From: an uncultured Lachnospiraceae bacterium
GTDB taxonomy: Bacteria; Bacillota; Clostridia; Lachnospirales; Lachnospiraceae
DNA: 26,221 nucleotides
NCBI GenBank assembly: GCA_958402795.1
Contig: CATXUX010000042.1
Location: forward strand, 1 to 26,221
Direction: 5' to 3'
Position numbers and translations under genes: made by a program. Position 1 is the stretch's first letter; each line of letters starts with the position of its first letter. This document shows positions 1 through 7,768 of this stretch, one piece after another. Under the pieces are notes generated by a model. The model did not search any database. It saw nothing but the letters and a program-made list of their open reading frames with translations, and was not told the origin of the DNA.

Positions 1-48
1 GTGTTAGGAATAATATTTGCTCCGAAAGAATATGGTGTTAACTTCTAA
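1..48 (+). CDS. Possible C-terminal tail of an upstream gene (partial)
   Basis: The first 48 bases read open in frame 1 and end at TAA (46-48), giving a 15-residue tail that ends KEYGVNF. An AT-rich spacer follows directly, as expected after the end of a gene. The fragment is too short to assign to a family. Chance is a real alternative, because a 15-codon open stretch is not significant by itself. Confidence 0.3.
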   Translation: MLGIIFAPKEYGVNF

Positions 49-266
49 AGACGGGCTTTGCGTGAAAAAGCATTTTAACTAGGAGAAAAAAGAATAAAAC
101 AGATTATATTGATAAATAATTAACGATAAAAATATAACAATAAAATTTGTTAAAAAATTTACAAAAAAGACTTCCATTTTATGAATGGATGGTGTATAAT
201 AAGCACAGCTTAAGCGGAAAGATATTTTTTCATTTTATTTCATTTAATCACAGGAGGATATGACCT
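49..266 (+). promoter_or_regulatory. AT-rich spacer with putative promoter for the phosphotransferase gene
   Basis: This spacer holds no gene that I can see. A perfect -10 box TATAAT lies at 195-200; no good -35 is present at 17 bp (172-177 is TTCCAT). A 6-bp inverted repeat, TCCATT (173-178) and AATGGA (184-189), sits just upstream of the -10 and could be an operator. A strong ribosome binding site AGGAGG (252-257) lies 9 bases before the ATG at 267. Weak pairing around 54-78 may be a remnant terminator of the upstream gene. Confidence 0.5.
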
Positions 267-1028
267 ATGGAAATGACAAACAAAGAACTGATCGTAAAGC
301 GTGCGAACAAAGAAGTTTACAAATGTGACCAGGGAATCGTGAAGGTATATGAGAAGCACCATCCGAAGGCGAATGTATTCAACGAGGCTTTGAATACGGC
401 AAGAGCGGAGGAAACCGGTCTGGATATTCCGGAAATCCGGGAAGTGACGAAGGTGGATGACAAGTGGGCGCTGATCATTGATTACAGAGAGGGAACGACG
501 CTGGCAGAGATGATGGAGGCAGATAAGGAGAATCTGGAGAAGTATATGGATGAATTTGTGGACCTGCAGTTAGAGATCCACAGCAAACGGTCTCCGCGTA
601 TGACGAAGATGAAAGATAAACTTGCTTCCCAGATCAACAGTCTGAAAGATGTGGATGCGACGATCCGTTATGAACTTCTGACAAGACTTGAGAGCATGCC
701 GAAGCATAACAAGCTCTGCCATGGAGATTACAATCCGACAAATGTAATCTATGGGAAGAACGGCAAGCTGGCGATCGTTGACTGGACACATGCAACCCAG
801 GGGAATGCCAGCGGTGACGCGGCGATGACATATCTGCTCTTTGCGCTGGATGATCAGGATATGGCGGATTTGTATCTGAAGACATTCTGTAAGAAGAGTG
901 ATACGGCAAGACAGTATGTACAGCAGTGGCTTCCGATCGTGGCGGCAGCACAGCTTTCCAAGAATCACGATAACCAGATGGAGAAAGATTTCCTTATGAA
1001 GTGGATTGACGTGGTAGATTACCAGTAG
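267..1028 (+). CDS. Aminoglycoside/choline kinase-like phosphotransferase (APH family)
   Basis: A 253-residue soluble protein with the eukaryotic-like kinase fold of the APH/choline kinase superfamily, which moves a phosphate from ATP to a small molecule. A short N-lobe carries Lys26 in a VKVY context, the likely ATP-contacting lysine. The catalytic loop HGDYNPTN spans residues 152-159 (Asp154 as base, Asn159 as metal ligand), and IVDW supplies the second metal-binding Asp172. Length is near the low end of the family. The ATG at 267 is set by AGGAGG at 252-257. The gene stands alone between a promoter and a terminator, so context does not reveal the substrate. An antibiotic resistance role is not supported; a metabolite kinase is as likely. 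Confidence 0.8.
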   Translation: MEMTNKELIVKRANKEVYKCDQGIVKVYEKHHPKANVFNEALNTARAEETGLDIPEIREVTKVDDKWALIIDYREGTTLAEMMEADKENLEKYMDEFVDLQLEIHSKRSPRMTKMKDKLASQINSLKDVDATIRYELLTRLESMPKHNKLCHGDYNPTNVIYGKNGKLAIVDWTHATQGNASGDAAMTYLLFALDDQDMADLYLKTFCKKSDTARQYVQQWLPIVAAAQLSKNHDNQMEKDFLMKWIDVVDYQ

Positions 1029-1056
1029 AAGAGGCTTCGAATAGCTGGAATCAGTT

Positions 1057-1114
1057 CCGAACCGGAGAGAACGGCAGAATAACTGCGTTTCTCCCCGGTT
1101 CGGATTTCTTTTTG
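1057..1114 (+). terminator. Rho-independent terminator after the phosphotransferase gene
   Basis: The arms CCGAACCGG (1057-1065) and CCGGTTCGG (1095-1103) pair perfectly and extend inward with an imperfect stem. The stem is followed by a T-rich tract (1105-1113). Confidence 0.85.
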
Positions 1115-1142
1115 TTATGAACTTTCGTTTTTCCTCATAGTC

Positions 1143-1151
1143 TGTTATAAT
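1143..1151 (+). promoter_or_regulatory. Extended -10 promoter for the HAD-uppP operon
   Basis: TGT followed by TATAAT (1146-1151) gives an extended -10 element. The -35 region is poor (1123-1128 is TTTCGT), as is common for extended -10 promoters. It lies between the preceding terminator and the HAD gene at 1204. Confidence 0.6.
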
Positions 1152-1203
1152 CGTAAGAGTTGAAAGGCAGAGAAACACAAGAAAAAGAAAGGACCATGGA
1201 GAT

Positions 1204-2040
1204 ATGCAGATCAGGATGGTAGGGTTGGATCTGGACGGAACGCTTTTGAATTCCAGAAAGGAGCTGACTGCCTATACAAAACGTGTAATCACAGAGGCAA
1301 TTGAAAGAGGAGTTATCGTACTTGCTGCGACCGGACGCCCGTATATCGGAGTGCCGGAGGAATTGATGACACTCCCGGGAATGCGCTACGCGCTGACTTC
1401 CAACGGAGCAAGGATTCTGGACACGAAAACAGGGGAGACGCTGGTCGAACATCTCCTTTCGCAGGAAAATGCAAAAAAAGCATTGGAAATCTTCCAAAAG
1501 TATGATACGCTACAAGAGGTCTATTATGATGGTCAGGGTTATGCAGAGAAAGACAAACTGGCCCACATCGAACGATATCATAAAAATCCGAATATGTGGG
1601 AATATGTCAGAACCTCCCGAAAAGCGGTAGACGATATCCGCGATGTAATGCGCAGGGAGAACCGGAGCATGGATAAAGTGCAGGCGCTGTTTGCAAAGAT
1701 GGATGAACGGGCGAAAGCATGGGAAGAATTGAAGCAGTTTCAGGAACTTGCACTGGTGGGTTCTCTTGGCTACAATATCGAAGTGAATTCCAGAGGCGTG
1801 AATAAAGGAAGAGGACTCTTGGAACTTGGAAAACTGCTGGGAATCCGCAGGGAAGAGATCATGTCCGTGGGAGACGGCGACAATGATATCGCGATGCTGG
1901 AAGAATCCGGCCTTGGCGTGGCGATGGGAAATGCAGACAGTGAAGTGAAGCAGGCGGCAGACTACATAACAGATACGAATGATGAGGACGGCGCGGCAAA
2001 AGCAATTGTGAGATTTGTTCTCGAAGGAGGAGAGAGATGA
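1204..2040 (+). CDS. Cof-type HAD-IIB hydrolase (sugar or nucleotide phosphatase)
   Basis: A 278-residue haloacid dehalogenase superfamily phosphatase of the Cof/IIB type. Motif I is DLDGT at residues 9-13 (nucleophile Asp9, acid/base Asp11). The C-terminal motif IV is GDGDND with Asp224, Asp226 and Asp228 for Mg2+ binding, and a Lys in NKGRG serves as motif III. The residues between form the IIB cap. Known members dephosphorylate sugar phosphates, FMN or pyridoxal phosphate; the substrate here cannot be read. The start follows AAAGGA at 1188-1193. The stop overlaps the uppP start by 4 bases, so the two are translationally coupled. Confidence 0.88.
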   Translation: MQIRMVGLDLDGTLLNSRKELTAYTKRVITEAIERGVIVLAATGRPYIGVPEELMTLPGMRYALTSNGARILDTKTGETLVEHLLSQENAKKALEIFQKYDTLQEVYYDGQGYAEKDKLAHIERYHKNPNMWEYVRTSRKAVDDIRDVMRRENRSMDKVQALFAKMDERAKAWEELKQFQELALVGSLGYNIEVNSRGVNKGRGLLELGKLLGIRREEIMSVGDGDNDIAMLEESGLGVAMGNADSEVKQAADYITDTNDEDGAAKAIVRFVLEGGER

Positions 2041-2873
2041 TAGAAGCATTAAAAGTAATCATACTGGGAATCGTGGAAGGCATTACGGAGTGGCTTCCCA
2101 TCAGCAGTACAGGACATCTGATCCTGGTGGAGGAGTTCATAACGCTGAGCCAGAGCGATGCGTTTATTGAGATGTTCAATGTGGTGATCCAGCTCGGCGC
2201 AATCATGGCGGTCGTGGTGCTGTATTTCCATAAACTAAATCCGTTTTCACCGAAGAAGACACAGAAGCAGAAGATGATGACGATCCAGCTCTGGGTAAAG
2301 GTGCTGATCGCCACAATTCCGGCCGCTGTGATCGGACTCTTGTTCGACGATTTTATTAACGATCATTTTATGAACGCGTATGTTGTCGCGGCAATGCTGA
2401 TCCTGTACGGTATTTTATTTATTGTGGTAGAGGAGCGGCACAAGGACGTAAAACCGAAGGCAACAAAGATTTCTCAGCTTACCATCCCGATGATCCTTGC
2501 GATCGGAGGGTTTCAGGTTCTTGCGCTCATTCCGGGAACCTCCCGGTCCGGCGCAACGATCCTCGGCGGACTGCTTGTGGGAGCGTCCAGAAGTCTTGCG
2601 GCAGAGTTTACATTCTTCCTGGCAATACCGGTTATGTTTGGCGCAAGCCTTCTGAAGATCGTAAAGTTTTTCTTAGAGGGAGGCGGGATTGCCGGAATGG
2701 AGATTTTCCTGCTTTTGCTGGGATGCGTGGTATCGTTTGCGGTATCTGTCTTTGCAATCCGGTTCTTAATGCAGTATATTAAGAATCATGACTTCAAGGT
2801 GTTTGGATATTACCGTATTGTGCTCGGAGTGATCGTACTGGCATATTTCGGATTGTCAGCGCTTCTTGCGTAG
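2037..2873 (+). CDS. uppP: Undecaprenyl-diphosphatase UppP (BacA family)
   Basis: A 278-residue polytopic membrane enzyme that removes a phosphate from undecaprenyl pyrophosphate to recycle the lipid carrier for peptidoglycan and surface polymers. Both signature motifs are present: EGITEWLPISSTGH at residues 14-27 and PGTSRSG at 166-172, which form the inverted-repeat active site. Hydrophobic segments fill most of the rest and the length is normal for the family. In other bacteria it gives low-level bacitracin tolerance. The ATG overlaps the end of the HAD gene (ATGA) and is preceded by GGAGGAGAG at 2026-2034. It is the last gene of the two-gene operon. Confidence 0.95.
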   Translation: MIEALKVIILGIVEGITEWLPISSTGHLILVEEFITLSQSDAFIEMFNVVIQLGAIMAVVVLYFHKLNPFSPKKTQKQKMMTIQLWVKVLIATIPAAVIGLLFDDFINDHFMNAYVVAAMLILYGILFIVVEERHKDVKPKATKISQLTIPMILAIGGFQVLALIPGTSRSGATILGGLLVGASRSLAAEFTFFLAIPVMFGASLLKIVKFFLEGGGIAGMEIFLLLLGCVVSFAVSVFAIRFLMQYIKNHDFKVFGYYRIVLGVIVLAYFGLSALLA

Positions 2874-2890
2874 TAGGAGAAAAAACAAGC

Positions 2891-2944
2891 TATGAGCAGG
2901 CTCATATGGACTTAGGCCTTTTGACATTGGTATCAAAAAAGCCT
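2891..2944 (+). terminator. Two hairpins after uppP, probable weak terminator
   Basis: TATGAGC (2891-2897) pairs with GCTCATA (2900-2906). A second stem pairs AGGC-TTTTGA (2914-2924) with TCAAAAAAGCCT (2933-2944) around an 8-base loop. The tract after the second stem is only moderately T-rich, so termination may be partial. The second stem abuts the -35 box of the next promoter. Confidence 0.5.
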
Positions 2945-2971
2945 TGAATTTTAAGAGAAATATGCTATTAT
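2944..2971 (+). promoter_or_regulatory. Promoter of the amino acid ABC transporter operon
   Basis: TTGAAT (2944-2949), a 16-bp spacer ending in TGC (extended -10), then TATTAT (2966-2971). The predicted transcription start is near 2978, inside the inverted repeat described separately. Confidence 0.7.
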
Positions 2972-2972
2972 A

Positions 2973-3004
2973 AATAATAATGCATGTATCTATGCATTAT
3001 TATT
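2973..3004. promoter_or_regulatory. Perfect 13-bp inverted repeat at the transporter transcription start (putative operator)
   Basis: AATAATAATGCAT (2973-2985) and ATGCATTATTATT (2992-3004) are perfect reverse complements around a 6-base spacer. The repeat begins right after the -10 box and covers the predicted start site, a classic place for a repressor operator. The half-site TGCAT/ATGCA with a 6-base gap resembles, but does not match, the arginine-repressor box (4-base gap). It could also act as a 5' mRNA hairpin. Confidence 0.65.
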
Positions 3005-3029
3005 CATTATATAAAAGGAGAAAGAGATT

Positions 3030-3803
3030 ATGAAAAAGAAATTACTGAGTGTGATACTGATGGCGGCATGTGTTTTTTCGCTGGCGGCATGTGGTTCCGG
3101 TGATGCGGATACAAGCGGGGCAGATACCGAAGAGGAGAAGGAAACTCTGATCATGGCGACGAATGCGGAGTTCCCGCCGTATGAATATTATGAGGGCGAT
3201 GAGGTCGTAGGTATCGACGTGGAGATCGCGGAGGCGATTGCGGACCAGCTTGGTATGGAGCTGAAAGTGGAAGATATGGCGTTCGATTCCATTATTGCGG
3301 CAGTAAGCAGCGGCAAGGCGGATATCGGCGTAGCAGGTATGACTGTGGAACCGGACCGCGCAGAGCAGGTTAATTTCTCAGACACCTATGCACACACAAG
3401 CCAGGTGGTCATCGTAAAGGAAGACAGTGAGATTACAGGACCGGAAGACCTTGAAGGGAGAAAGGTCGGCGTACAGCTCGGAACAACCGGAGATATACTT
3501 GCCGATGACAGCGGCGCCGAGGTAGAGCGTTACAACAAAGGCTTCGAGGCGGTTCAGGCGCTGACGCAGGATAAGATCGACGCAGTGATCATTGACTCTG
3601 AGCCGGCGAAGCAGTTTGTGGCAGAATCCGAAGGTCTGAAGATTCTGGATGAGTCTTATACAGAAGAAGATTATGCGATCGCGATTGCAAAGGATAACGA
3701 CGAACTGCTGGAAAAGGTAAACGACGCGCTTGCAGATCTGAAGGAATCCGGTAAATTGGATGAGATCGTTGACAAATATATTACTGCGGATGAGGCAGAG
3801 TAA
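3030..3803 (+). CDS. Polar amino acid ABC transporter substrate-binding lipoprotein
   Basis: A 257-residue periplasmic-binding-protein type II protein of family 3 (GlnH/ArtJ/FliY-like). The N-terminus is a lipoprotein signal peptide with lipobox LAAC and acylated Cys21, so the protein is anchored on the outer face of the membrane. An acidic linker (about 24-37) precedes the binding domain, which starts with LIMATNAEFPPYEY and contains the typical VGIDVEIAEAIA and ADIGVAGMTVEPDRAEQVNFS stretches. The ligand is probably a polar amino acid (Gln, Arg, Lys or cystine); the sequence alone does not decide. It is the first gene of the operon with permease and ATPase, with AAAGGAG before the ATG. Confidence 0.92.
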   Translation: MKKKLLSVILMAACVFSLAACGSGDADTSGADTEEEKETLIMATNAEFPPYEYYEGDEVVGIDVEIAEAIADQLGMELKVEDMAFDSIIAAVSSGKADIGVAGMTVEPDRAEQVNFSDTYAHTSQVVIVKEDSEITGPEDLEGRKVGVQLGTTGDILADDSGAEVERYNKGFEAVQALTQDKIDAVIIDSEPAKQFVAESEGLKILDESYTEEDYAIAIAKDNDELLEKVNDALADLKESGKLDEIVDKYITADEAE

Positions 3804-3815
3804 GAGAAAATACCT

Positions 3816-4508
3816 ATGATTGAATCATTACAGAACCGTTTTTATTTGAATTTCATAAAAGATGAGCGGTGGAGATATCTCTGGGAAGGTCTGGGGACAA
3901 CGCTGAAGATTACACTGTTTGCTGTGATCCTCGGGATTGCCCTTGGCTTTCTCGTTGCGATCGTGCGCTCAACCTATGACAAGACCGGAAAGCTGAAAAT
4001 CCTCAATGCAGTCTGTAAGCTCTATCTGACGGTGTTCCGCGGGACGCCGGTCGTGGTACAGCTTTTGATCACGTATTTCGTTATTTTCGGAAGTGTGGAT
4101 GTGAGCAAGACATTGGTTGCAATCCTGGCGTTTGGAATCAATTCCGGTGCGTATGTGGCGGAGATCTTCCGGTCGGGAATCATGTCGATCGATAACGGAC
4201 AGTTTGAGGCGGGGCGCAGTCTTGGCTTTAATTATGTGCAGACGATGATCTACATCGTGATGCCGCAGGCATTTAAAAATGTGCTTCCTGCGCTTGGAAA
4301 TGAATTTATCTCACTGCTGAAAGAGACTTCTGTATCCGGTTACATTGCCATACAGGATCTGACGAAGGGCGGCGATATCATCCGAAGCCGCACTTATGAT
4401 GCATTTATGCCGCTGATTGCGGTTGCAATCATCTATCTTGTCCTCGTGATGATATTTACAAAACTGGTAAATATGCTGGAGAGGAGGCTGAGAAACAGTG
4501 ACCACTAG
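3816..4508 (+). CDS. Amino acid ABC transporter permease (HisM/GlnP family)
   Basis: A 230-residue inner membrane permease with an N-terminal periplasmic/cytoplasmic lead and about five transmembrane helices. The HEQRo-type TM domain shows TVFRGTPVVVQL and the EAA loop, EAGRSLGFNYVQTMIYIVMP, which docks to the ATPase. It pairs with itself or a partner; only one permease is encoded, so a homodimer is likely. It starts 12 bases after the lipoprotein gene with only a poor AGAGAAAA ribosome site, suggesting coupling to upstream translation. The last 11 bases overlap the ATPase gene. Confidence 0.93.
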   Translation: MIESLQNRFYLNFIKDERWRYLWEGLGTTLKITLFAVILGIALGFLVAIVRSTYDKTGKLKILNAVCKLYLTVFRGTPVVVQLLITYFVIFGSVDVSKTLVAILAFGINSGAYVAEIFRSGIMSIDNGQFEAGRSLGFNYVQTMIYIVMPQAFKNVLPALGNEFISLLKETSVSGYIAIQDLTKGGDIIRSRTYDAFMPLIAVAIIYLVLVMIFTKLVNMLERRLRNSDH

Positions 4509-5244
4509 TAATGATGTATTGATCCGTGTGGAAGACGTCCATAAGGTATTCGAGAACGATCTGCATGCACTCAACGGAATCACAGAGACAATCCGTTCAG
4601 GGGAAGTGGTCGTGGTCGTGGGACCTTCCGGATCCGGAAAGTCTACATTTCTGCGTTCGCTGAATCTTCTGGAAGTTCCGACCAGCGGACACATATACTT
4701 TGAGGGTGTGGATATTACAAGCAAGGAGACGGATATTGATAAGCATCGTCAGAAGATGGGGATGGTATTTCAGCATTTTAATCTGTTCCCGCACAAGACG
4801 ATTTTGGAAAATATCACACTTGCGCCGATCAAGCTCCTGAAAAAAAGTAAAGAAGAAGCGGAGAAGGAAGCAATTTCCCTGCTGAAACGGGTTGGTCTGG
4901 AAGGAAAAGCGAATGACTACCCGTCCCAGTTGTCCGGCGGACAGAAGCAGAGAATCGCAATCGTCCGTTCACTGGCGATGAACCCGGATGTGATGCTTTT
5001 TGACGAGCCAACTTCCGCGCTTGATCCGGAGATGGTCGGAGAAGTGCTGGATCTGATGAAAGAGCTCGCGCATGAAGGGATGACCATGGTTGTTGTGACG
5101 CACGAGATGGGGTTCGCAAAAGAGGTGGCAACCAGAGTGCTGTTCATGGATGAAGGCCAGATTAAAGAGCAGGGAAGTCCGGAGAGCTTTTTCGGCAATC
5201 CCCAGGATGAAAGACTGAAAGAATTTCTTTCAAAAATATTATAG
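4498..5244 (+). CDS. Amino acid ABC transporter ATP-binding protein (GlnQ/HisP family)
   Basis: A 248-residue ABC ATPase that powers the transporter. Walker A is GPSGSGKS at residues 42-49, the signature LSGGQKQR starts at 145, and Walker B is VMLFDEP with Asp169 and Glu170; the H-loop His lies in VVVTHEMGF. Length and motifs are typical of the polar amino acid subfamily. The start is GTG at 4498, supported by AGGAGG at 4482-4487, and overlaps the permease gene by 11 bases. The gene completes a three-gene uptake operon, with only 15 bases to the next gene, so the SfsA-MutY fusion may be co-transcribed. Confidence 0.95.
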   Translation: MTTSNDVLIRVEDVHKVFENDLHALNGITETIRSGEVVVVVGPSGSGKSTFLRSLNLLEVPTSGHIYFEGVDITSKETDIDKHRQKMGMVFQHFNLFPHKTILENITLAPIKLLKKSKEEAEKEAISLLKRVGLEGKANDYPSQLSGGQKQRIAIVRSLAMNPDVMLFDEPTSALDPEMVGEVLDLMKELAHEGMTMVVVTHEMGFAKEVATRVLFMDEGQIKEQGSPESFFGNPQDERLKEFLSKIL

Positions 5245-5259
5245 AAATTGTGAAGATGT

Positions 5260-6993
5260 ATGAAGTATGAACATATGGTGAAGGGGACATTCTTAGAACG
5301 CCCGAACCGGTTTATCGCTTACGCGGAGCTTTTGGGCAGCCGGGAGACGGTTCATGTAAAGAATACAGGACGTTGTGCGGAGCTGCTCATACCGGGAGCG
5401 ACCATTTATGCGCAGAAGAGTGAAAACCCTTCACGTAAGACAAAATGGGATCTGATCTGTGTGGAGAAGGGCGGCTGTATGGTGAATATGGATTCGCAGG
5501 TTCCGAACACTGTCGTGAAAGAGTGGGTGGAGGAAGGAAATCTATACGAAGACATACAGTACGTGAAACCGGAGACCACCTATGGAAATTCCCGGTTTGA
5601 CCTGTATATAAAAGCAGGTGGCCGGGATATTTTTATCGAAGTAAAGGGTGTGACACTGGAAGAAAATCAGGCGGCAAAATTCCCGGACGCCCCGAGTGAG
5701 CGGGCCATCAAGCATCTGGAAGAACTGATCCGTGCAGTGAAGAACGGGTATGAGGCATATGTGTTTTTCGTGATCCAGATGAAAGGAGTCCGGTATTTTA
5801 CGCCGAATACAGAGACGCACCCGGAGTTTGCAGAGACACTGAAACGCGCAAAAGCGGCAGGAGTCCGTATTCTTGCTTATGACTGTAATGTAACAGCGGA
5901 CAGCATCCGTCTGGCGGATCCGGTGCCGGTCGTTCTGGGAGAACCTGTGCTCAAAGAGGCAGTCAAACCTCTGATCGCATGGTACCGGGAAAACCGGCGT
6001 GATCTGCCCTGGCGCGGCGGCGCGGACGCCTACCGGATCTGGGTATCAGAGATTATGCTGCAGCAGACACGTGTGGAGGCGGTAAAGCCATACTATGAAG
6101 CATTTTTGAAAGCGTTTCCGACCGTGCGGGATCTTGCAGAGGCCAAAGAAGATACTCTCCTGAAACACTGGGAAGGACTCGGATATTATAACCGTGCGCG
6201 CAATATGCAGAAAGCGGCGCGTCAGATCGTGGAGCAGTATGGAGGAGAATTTCCGCAGACTTATGAAGAAATCCGCGGGTTGTCCGGCATCGGAAACTAT
6301 ACGGCGGGGGCGGTCAGCTCTTTTGCGTTTGGAATTCCGAAACCGGCTGTGGACGGGAATGTACTCCGGGTAGTATCCCGCCTTACGGCGAGCCGTAAGG
6401 ACATTATGAAAGCCGGCGTACGCAGACAGATCGAGGAAGATGTGGAAGAGGTGATCCCGGCGGACGCTCCGGGTGATTTTAATCAGGGAATGATCGAACT
6501 GGGAGCACTCGTCTGTGTACCAAACGGAGCACCGAAGTGTGAAGCATGTCCGCTTGCAGAAATCTGCCGGGCGAAAGCACTGGGGATTCAGTCGGAGCTT
6601 CCGGTGAAAGCGAAGGCGAAAGAAAGGCGGATCGAGAAACGTACGGTTCTGATCTTCAAAGATGAGGAAAAAACGGCGATCCGGAAACGTCCTGCAAAGG
6701 GATTACTTGCGGGAATGTACGAGCTGCCGAATGTGGAGGGACATCTGACGGAGCAGGAAGTCATTGACTACGGAAAAACGATCGGACTGATGCCGGTCCG
6801 GGTAAGACGGCTGGATCCTGCAAAGCATGTGTTCAGTCATGTGGAGTGGCATATGATCGGATATGAGGTGCTGGTTGATGAGCTGGAGAAACGCTGCAGT
6901 GAAAAGCTGATTTTTGCAGCACACAGTGAAATCTGCGAGAAGTATCCGGTTCCGGCAGCGTTTTCTGCTTATACCCCATATGCGGCACAGTAA
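5260..6993 (+). CDS. SfsA nuclease - MutY adenine DNA glycosylase fusion
   Basis: A 577-residue protein made of two complete enzymes in one frame. Residues 1 to about 230 are SfsA, with FDLYI (Asp114) and EVKG (Glu127, Lys129) forming a PD-(D/E)XK-like site; SfsA is described as a DNA/RNA-binding nuclease. Residues about 235-577 are MutY, which removes A mispaired with 8-oxoG: catalytic Glu264 in EIMLQQT, the helix-hairpin-helix LSGIGNYTAGAV at 341-352, Asp365 in AVDGNVLR, four cluster cysteines 419, 427, 430 and 436, and a C-terminal NUDIX-like domain with the 8-oxoG-reading FSH loop at 525-527. The first cysteine spacing is 7 residues rather than the usual 6. No linker is visible at the junction. 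ATG 5260 or 5275 could be the start; neither has a strong ribosome site. Confidence 0.9.
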   Translation: MKYEHMVKGTFLERPNRFIAYAELLGSRETVHVKNTGRCAELLIPGATIYAQKSENPSRKTKWDLICVEKGGCMVNMDSQVPNTVVKEWVEEGNLYEDIQYVKPETTYGNSRFDLYIKAGGRDIFIEVKGVTLEENQAAKFPDAPSERAIKHLEELIRAVKNGYEAYVFFVIQMKGVRYFTPNTETHPEFAETLKRAKAAGVRILAYDCNVTADSIRLADPVPVVLGEPVLKEAVKPLIAWYRENRRDLPWRGGADAYRIWVSEIMLQQTRVEAVKPYYEAFLKAFPTVRDLAEAKEDTLLKHWEGLGYYNRARNMQKAARQIVEQYGGEFPQTYEEIRGLSGIGNYTAGAVSSFAFGIPKPAVDGNVLRVVSRLTASRKDIMKAGVRRQIEEDVEEVIPADAPGDFNQGMIELGALVCVPNGAPKCEACPLAEICRAKALGIQSELPVKAKAKERRIEKRTVLIFKDEEKTAIRKRPAKGLLAGMYELPNVEGHLTEQEVIDYGKTIGLMPVRVRRLDPAKHVFSHVEWHMIGYEVLVDELEKRCSEKLIFAAHSEICEKYPVPAAFSAYTPYAAQ

Positions 6994-7014
6994 AGAAAAG
7001 GAGTGGACGGATAT

Positions 7015-7641
7015 ATGAGTGAACAGCCGGAACTGGGCAGGCAGCAGCAGAAGTCAAAAGAAACGAAGGAGCGGATTTTCCGGGCGGCGAAGCGGATCCT
7101 GCAAAAAAAAGGATACGAGGAGCTGTCCATCAAAAATATCTGTGAAGAGGCAGGAGTGTCCAATGGTAGTTTTTACCATCACTTTAAATCAAAAGACGAT
7201 CTGCTCTCGTATTATATCGAAGAACAGCCGGGCGTCGATCCGGAACTGCTGGATATGCCTGCGAATGCTGCGGAGGCGAAGAATGCAGTCATCGGAGTAT
7301 ATCTGAATTATGTGGAGTACTGCAGACAGCTTGGAGTAGAGTTCATGTCCGGGTACTACGATACGAAAAATCAGGCGCTGAACCCGGCGATCCGTTCGGA
7401 CCGGCCCTATCCGATCGTGACGGTACAGCATTATATTGAGAAAGTGATGGAGGCAGGGGTCATCCGCCTGAATGTAGAACTGGAGGAGTTTACAACAGAC
7501 ATCCGGATGATCGTGATCGGAAATGTTTTTGAATGGTGTCTGCGAAACGGAGATGCTGATTTTGAGGGCAATATGAAACGCTCTCTGGGAAAATATCTGG
7601 ACAGTACGGTAGAGCCGGAAGAGCCTAAAACGAAAAAATAA
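7015..7641 (+). CDS. TetR/AcrR family transcriptional regulator
   Basis: A 208-residue DNA-binding repressor-like protein. The N-terminal helix-turn-helix runs through ETKERIFRAAKRIL, SIKNICEEAGVSNGSFYHHF and KSKDDLL (about residues 16-60), a textbook TetR_N domain. The C-terminal ligand-binding half has no recognisable subfamily. A GTG at 7003 opens the same frame, but the ribosome site AAAAGGAG (6996-7003) overlaps it and is correctly spaced for the ATG at 7015, so I start there. It follows the SfsA-MutY gene by 21 bases and may share its transcript. Its target is unknown; the neighbouring PAP2-trpS promoter or its own operon are candidates. Confidence 0.88.
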   Translation: MSEQPELGRQQQKSKETKERIFRAAKRILQKKGYEELSIKNICEEAGVSNGSFYHHFKSKDDLLSYYIEEQPGVDPELLDMPANAAEAKNAVIGVYLNYVEYCRQLGVEFMSGYYDTKNQALNPAIRSDRPYPIVTVQHYIEKVMEAGVIRLNVELEEFTTDIRMIVIGNVFEWCLRNGDADFEGNMKRSLGKYLDSTVEPEEPKTKK

Positions 7642-7672
7642 AAAAAGAATTGTTAAGGTTTTATGAACCGCC

Positions 7673-7701
7673 TTGTTGTGGAACGAAAATCATGCTATAA
7701 T
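7673..7701 (+). promoter_or_regulatory. Promoter of the PAP2-trpS operon
   Basis: TTGTTG (7673-7678), a 17-bp spacer ending in TGC, then TATAAT (7696-7701). The leader to the ATG at 7769 is about 60 bases, too short for a T-box. Confidence 0.8.
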
Positions 7702-7768
7702 CGGACACGATACGAGAGATAGTCAGAAAATCCGATGTGAAAGAAGTTCAGAAAAAGGGGCGTTTATT

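Noticed and set aside
267..1028. Aminoglycoside resistance gene
   Set aside because: The APH-like fold is shared with many metabolite kinases, and no resistance-gene context or mobile element is near.
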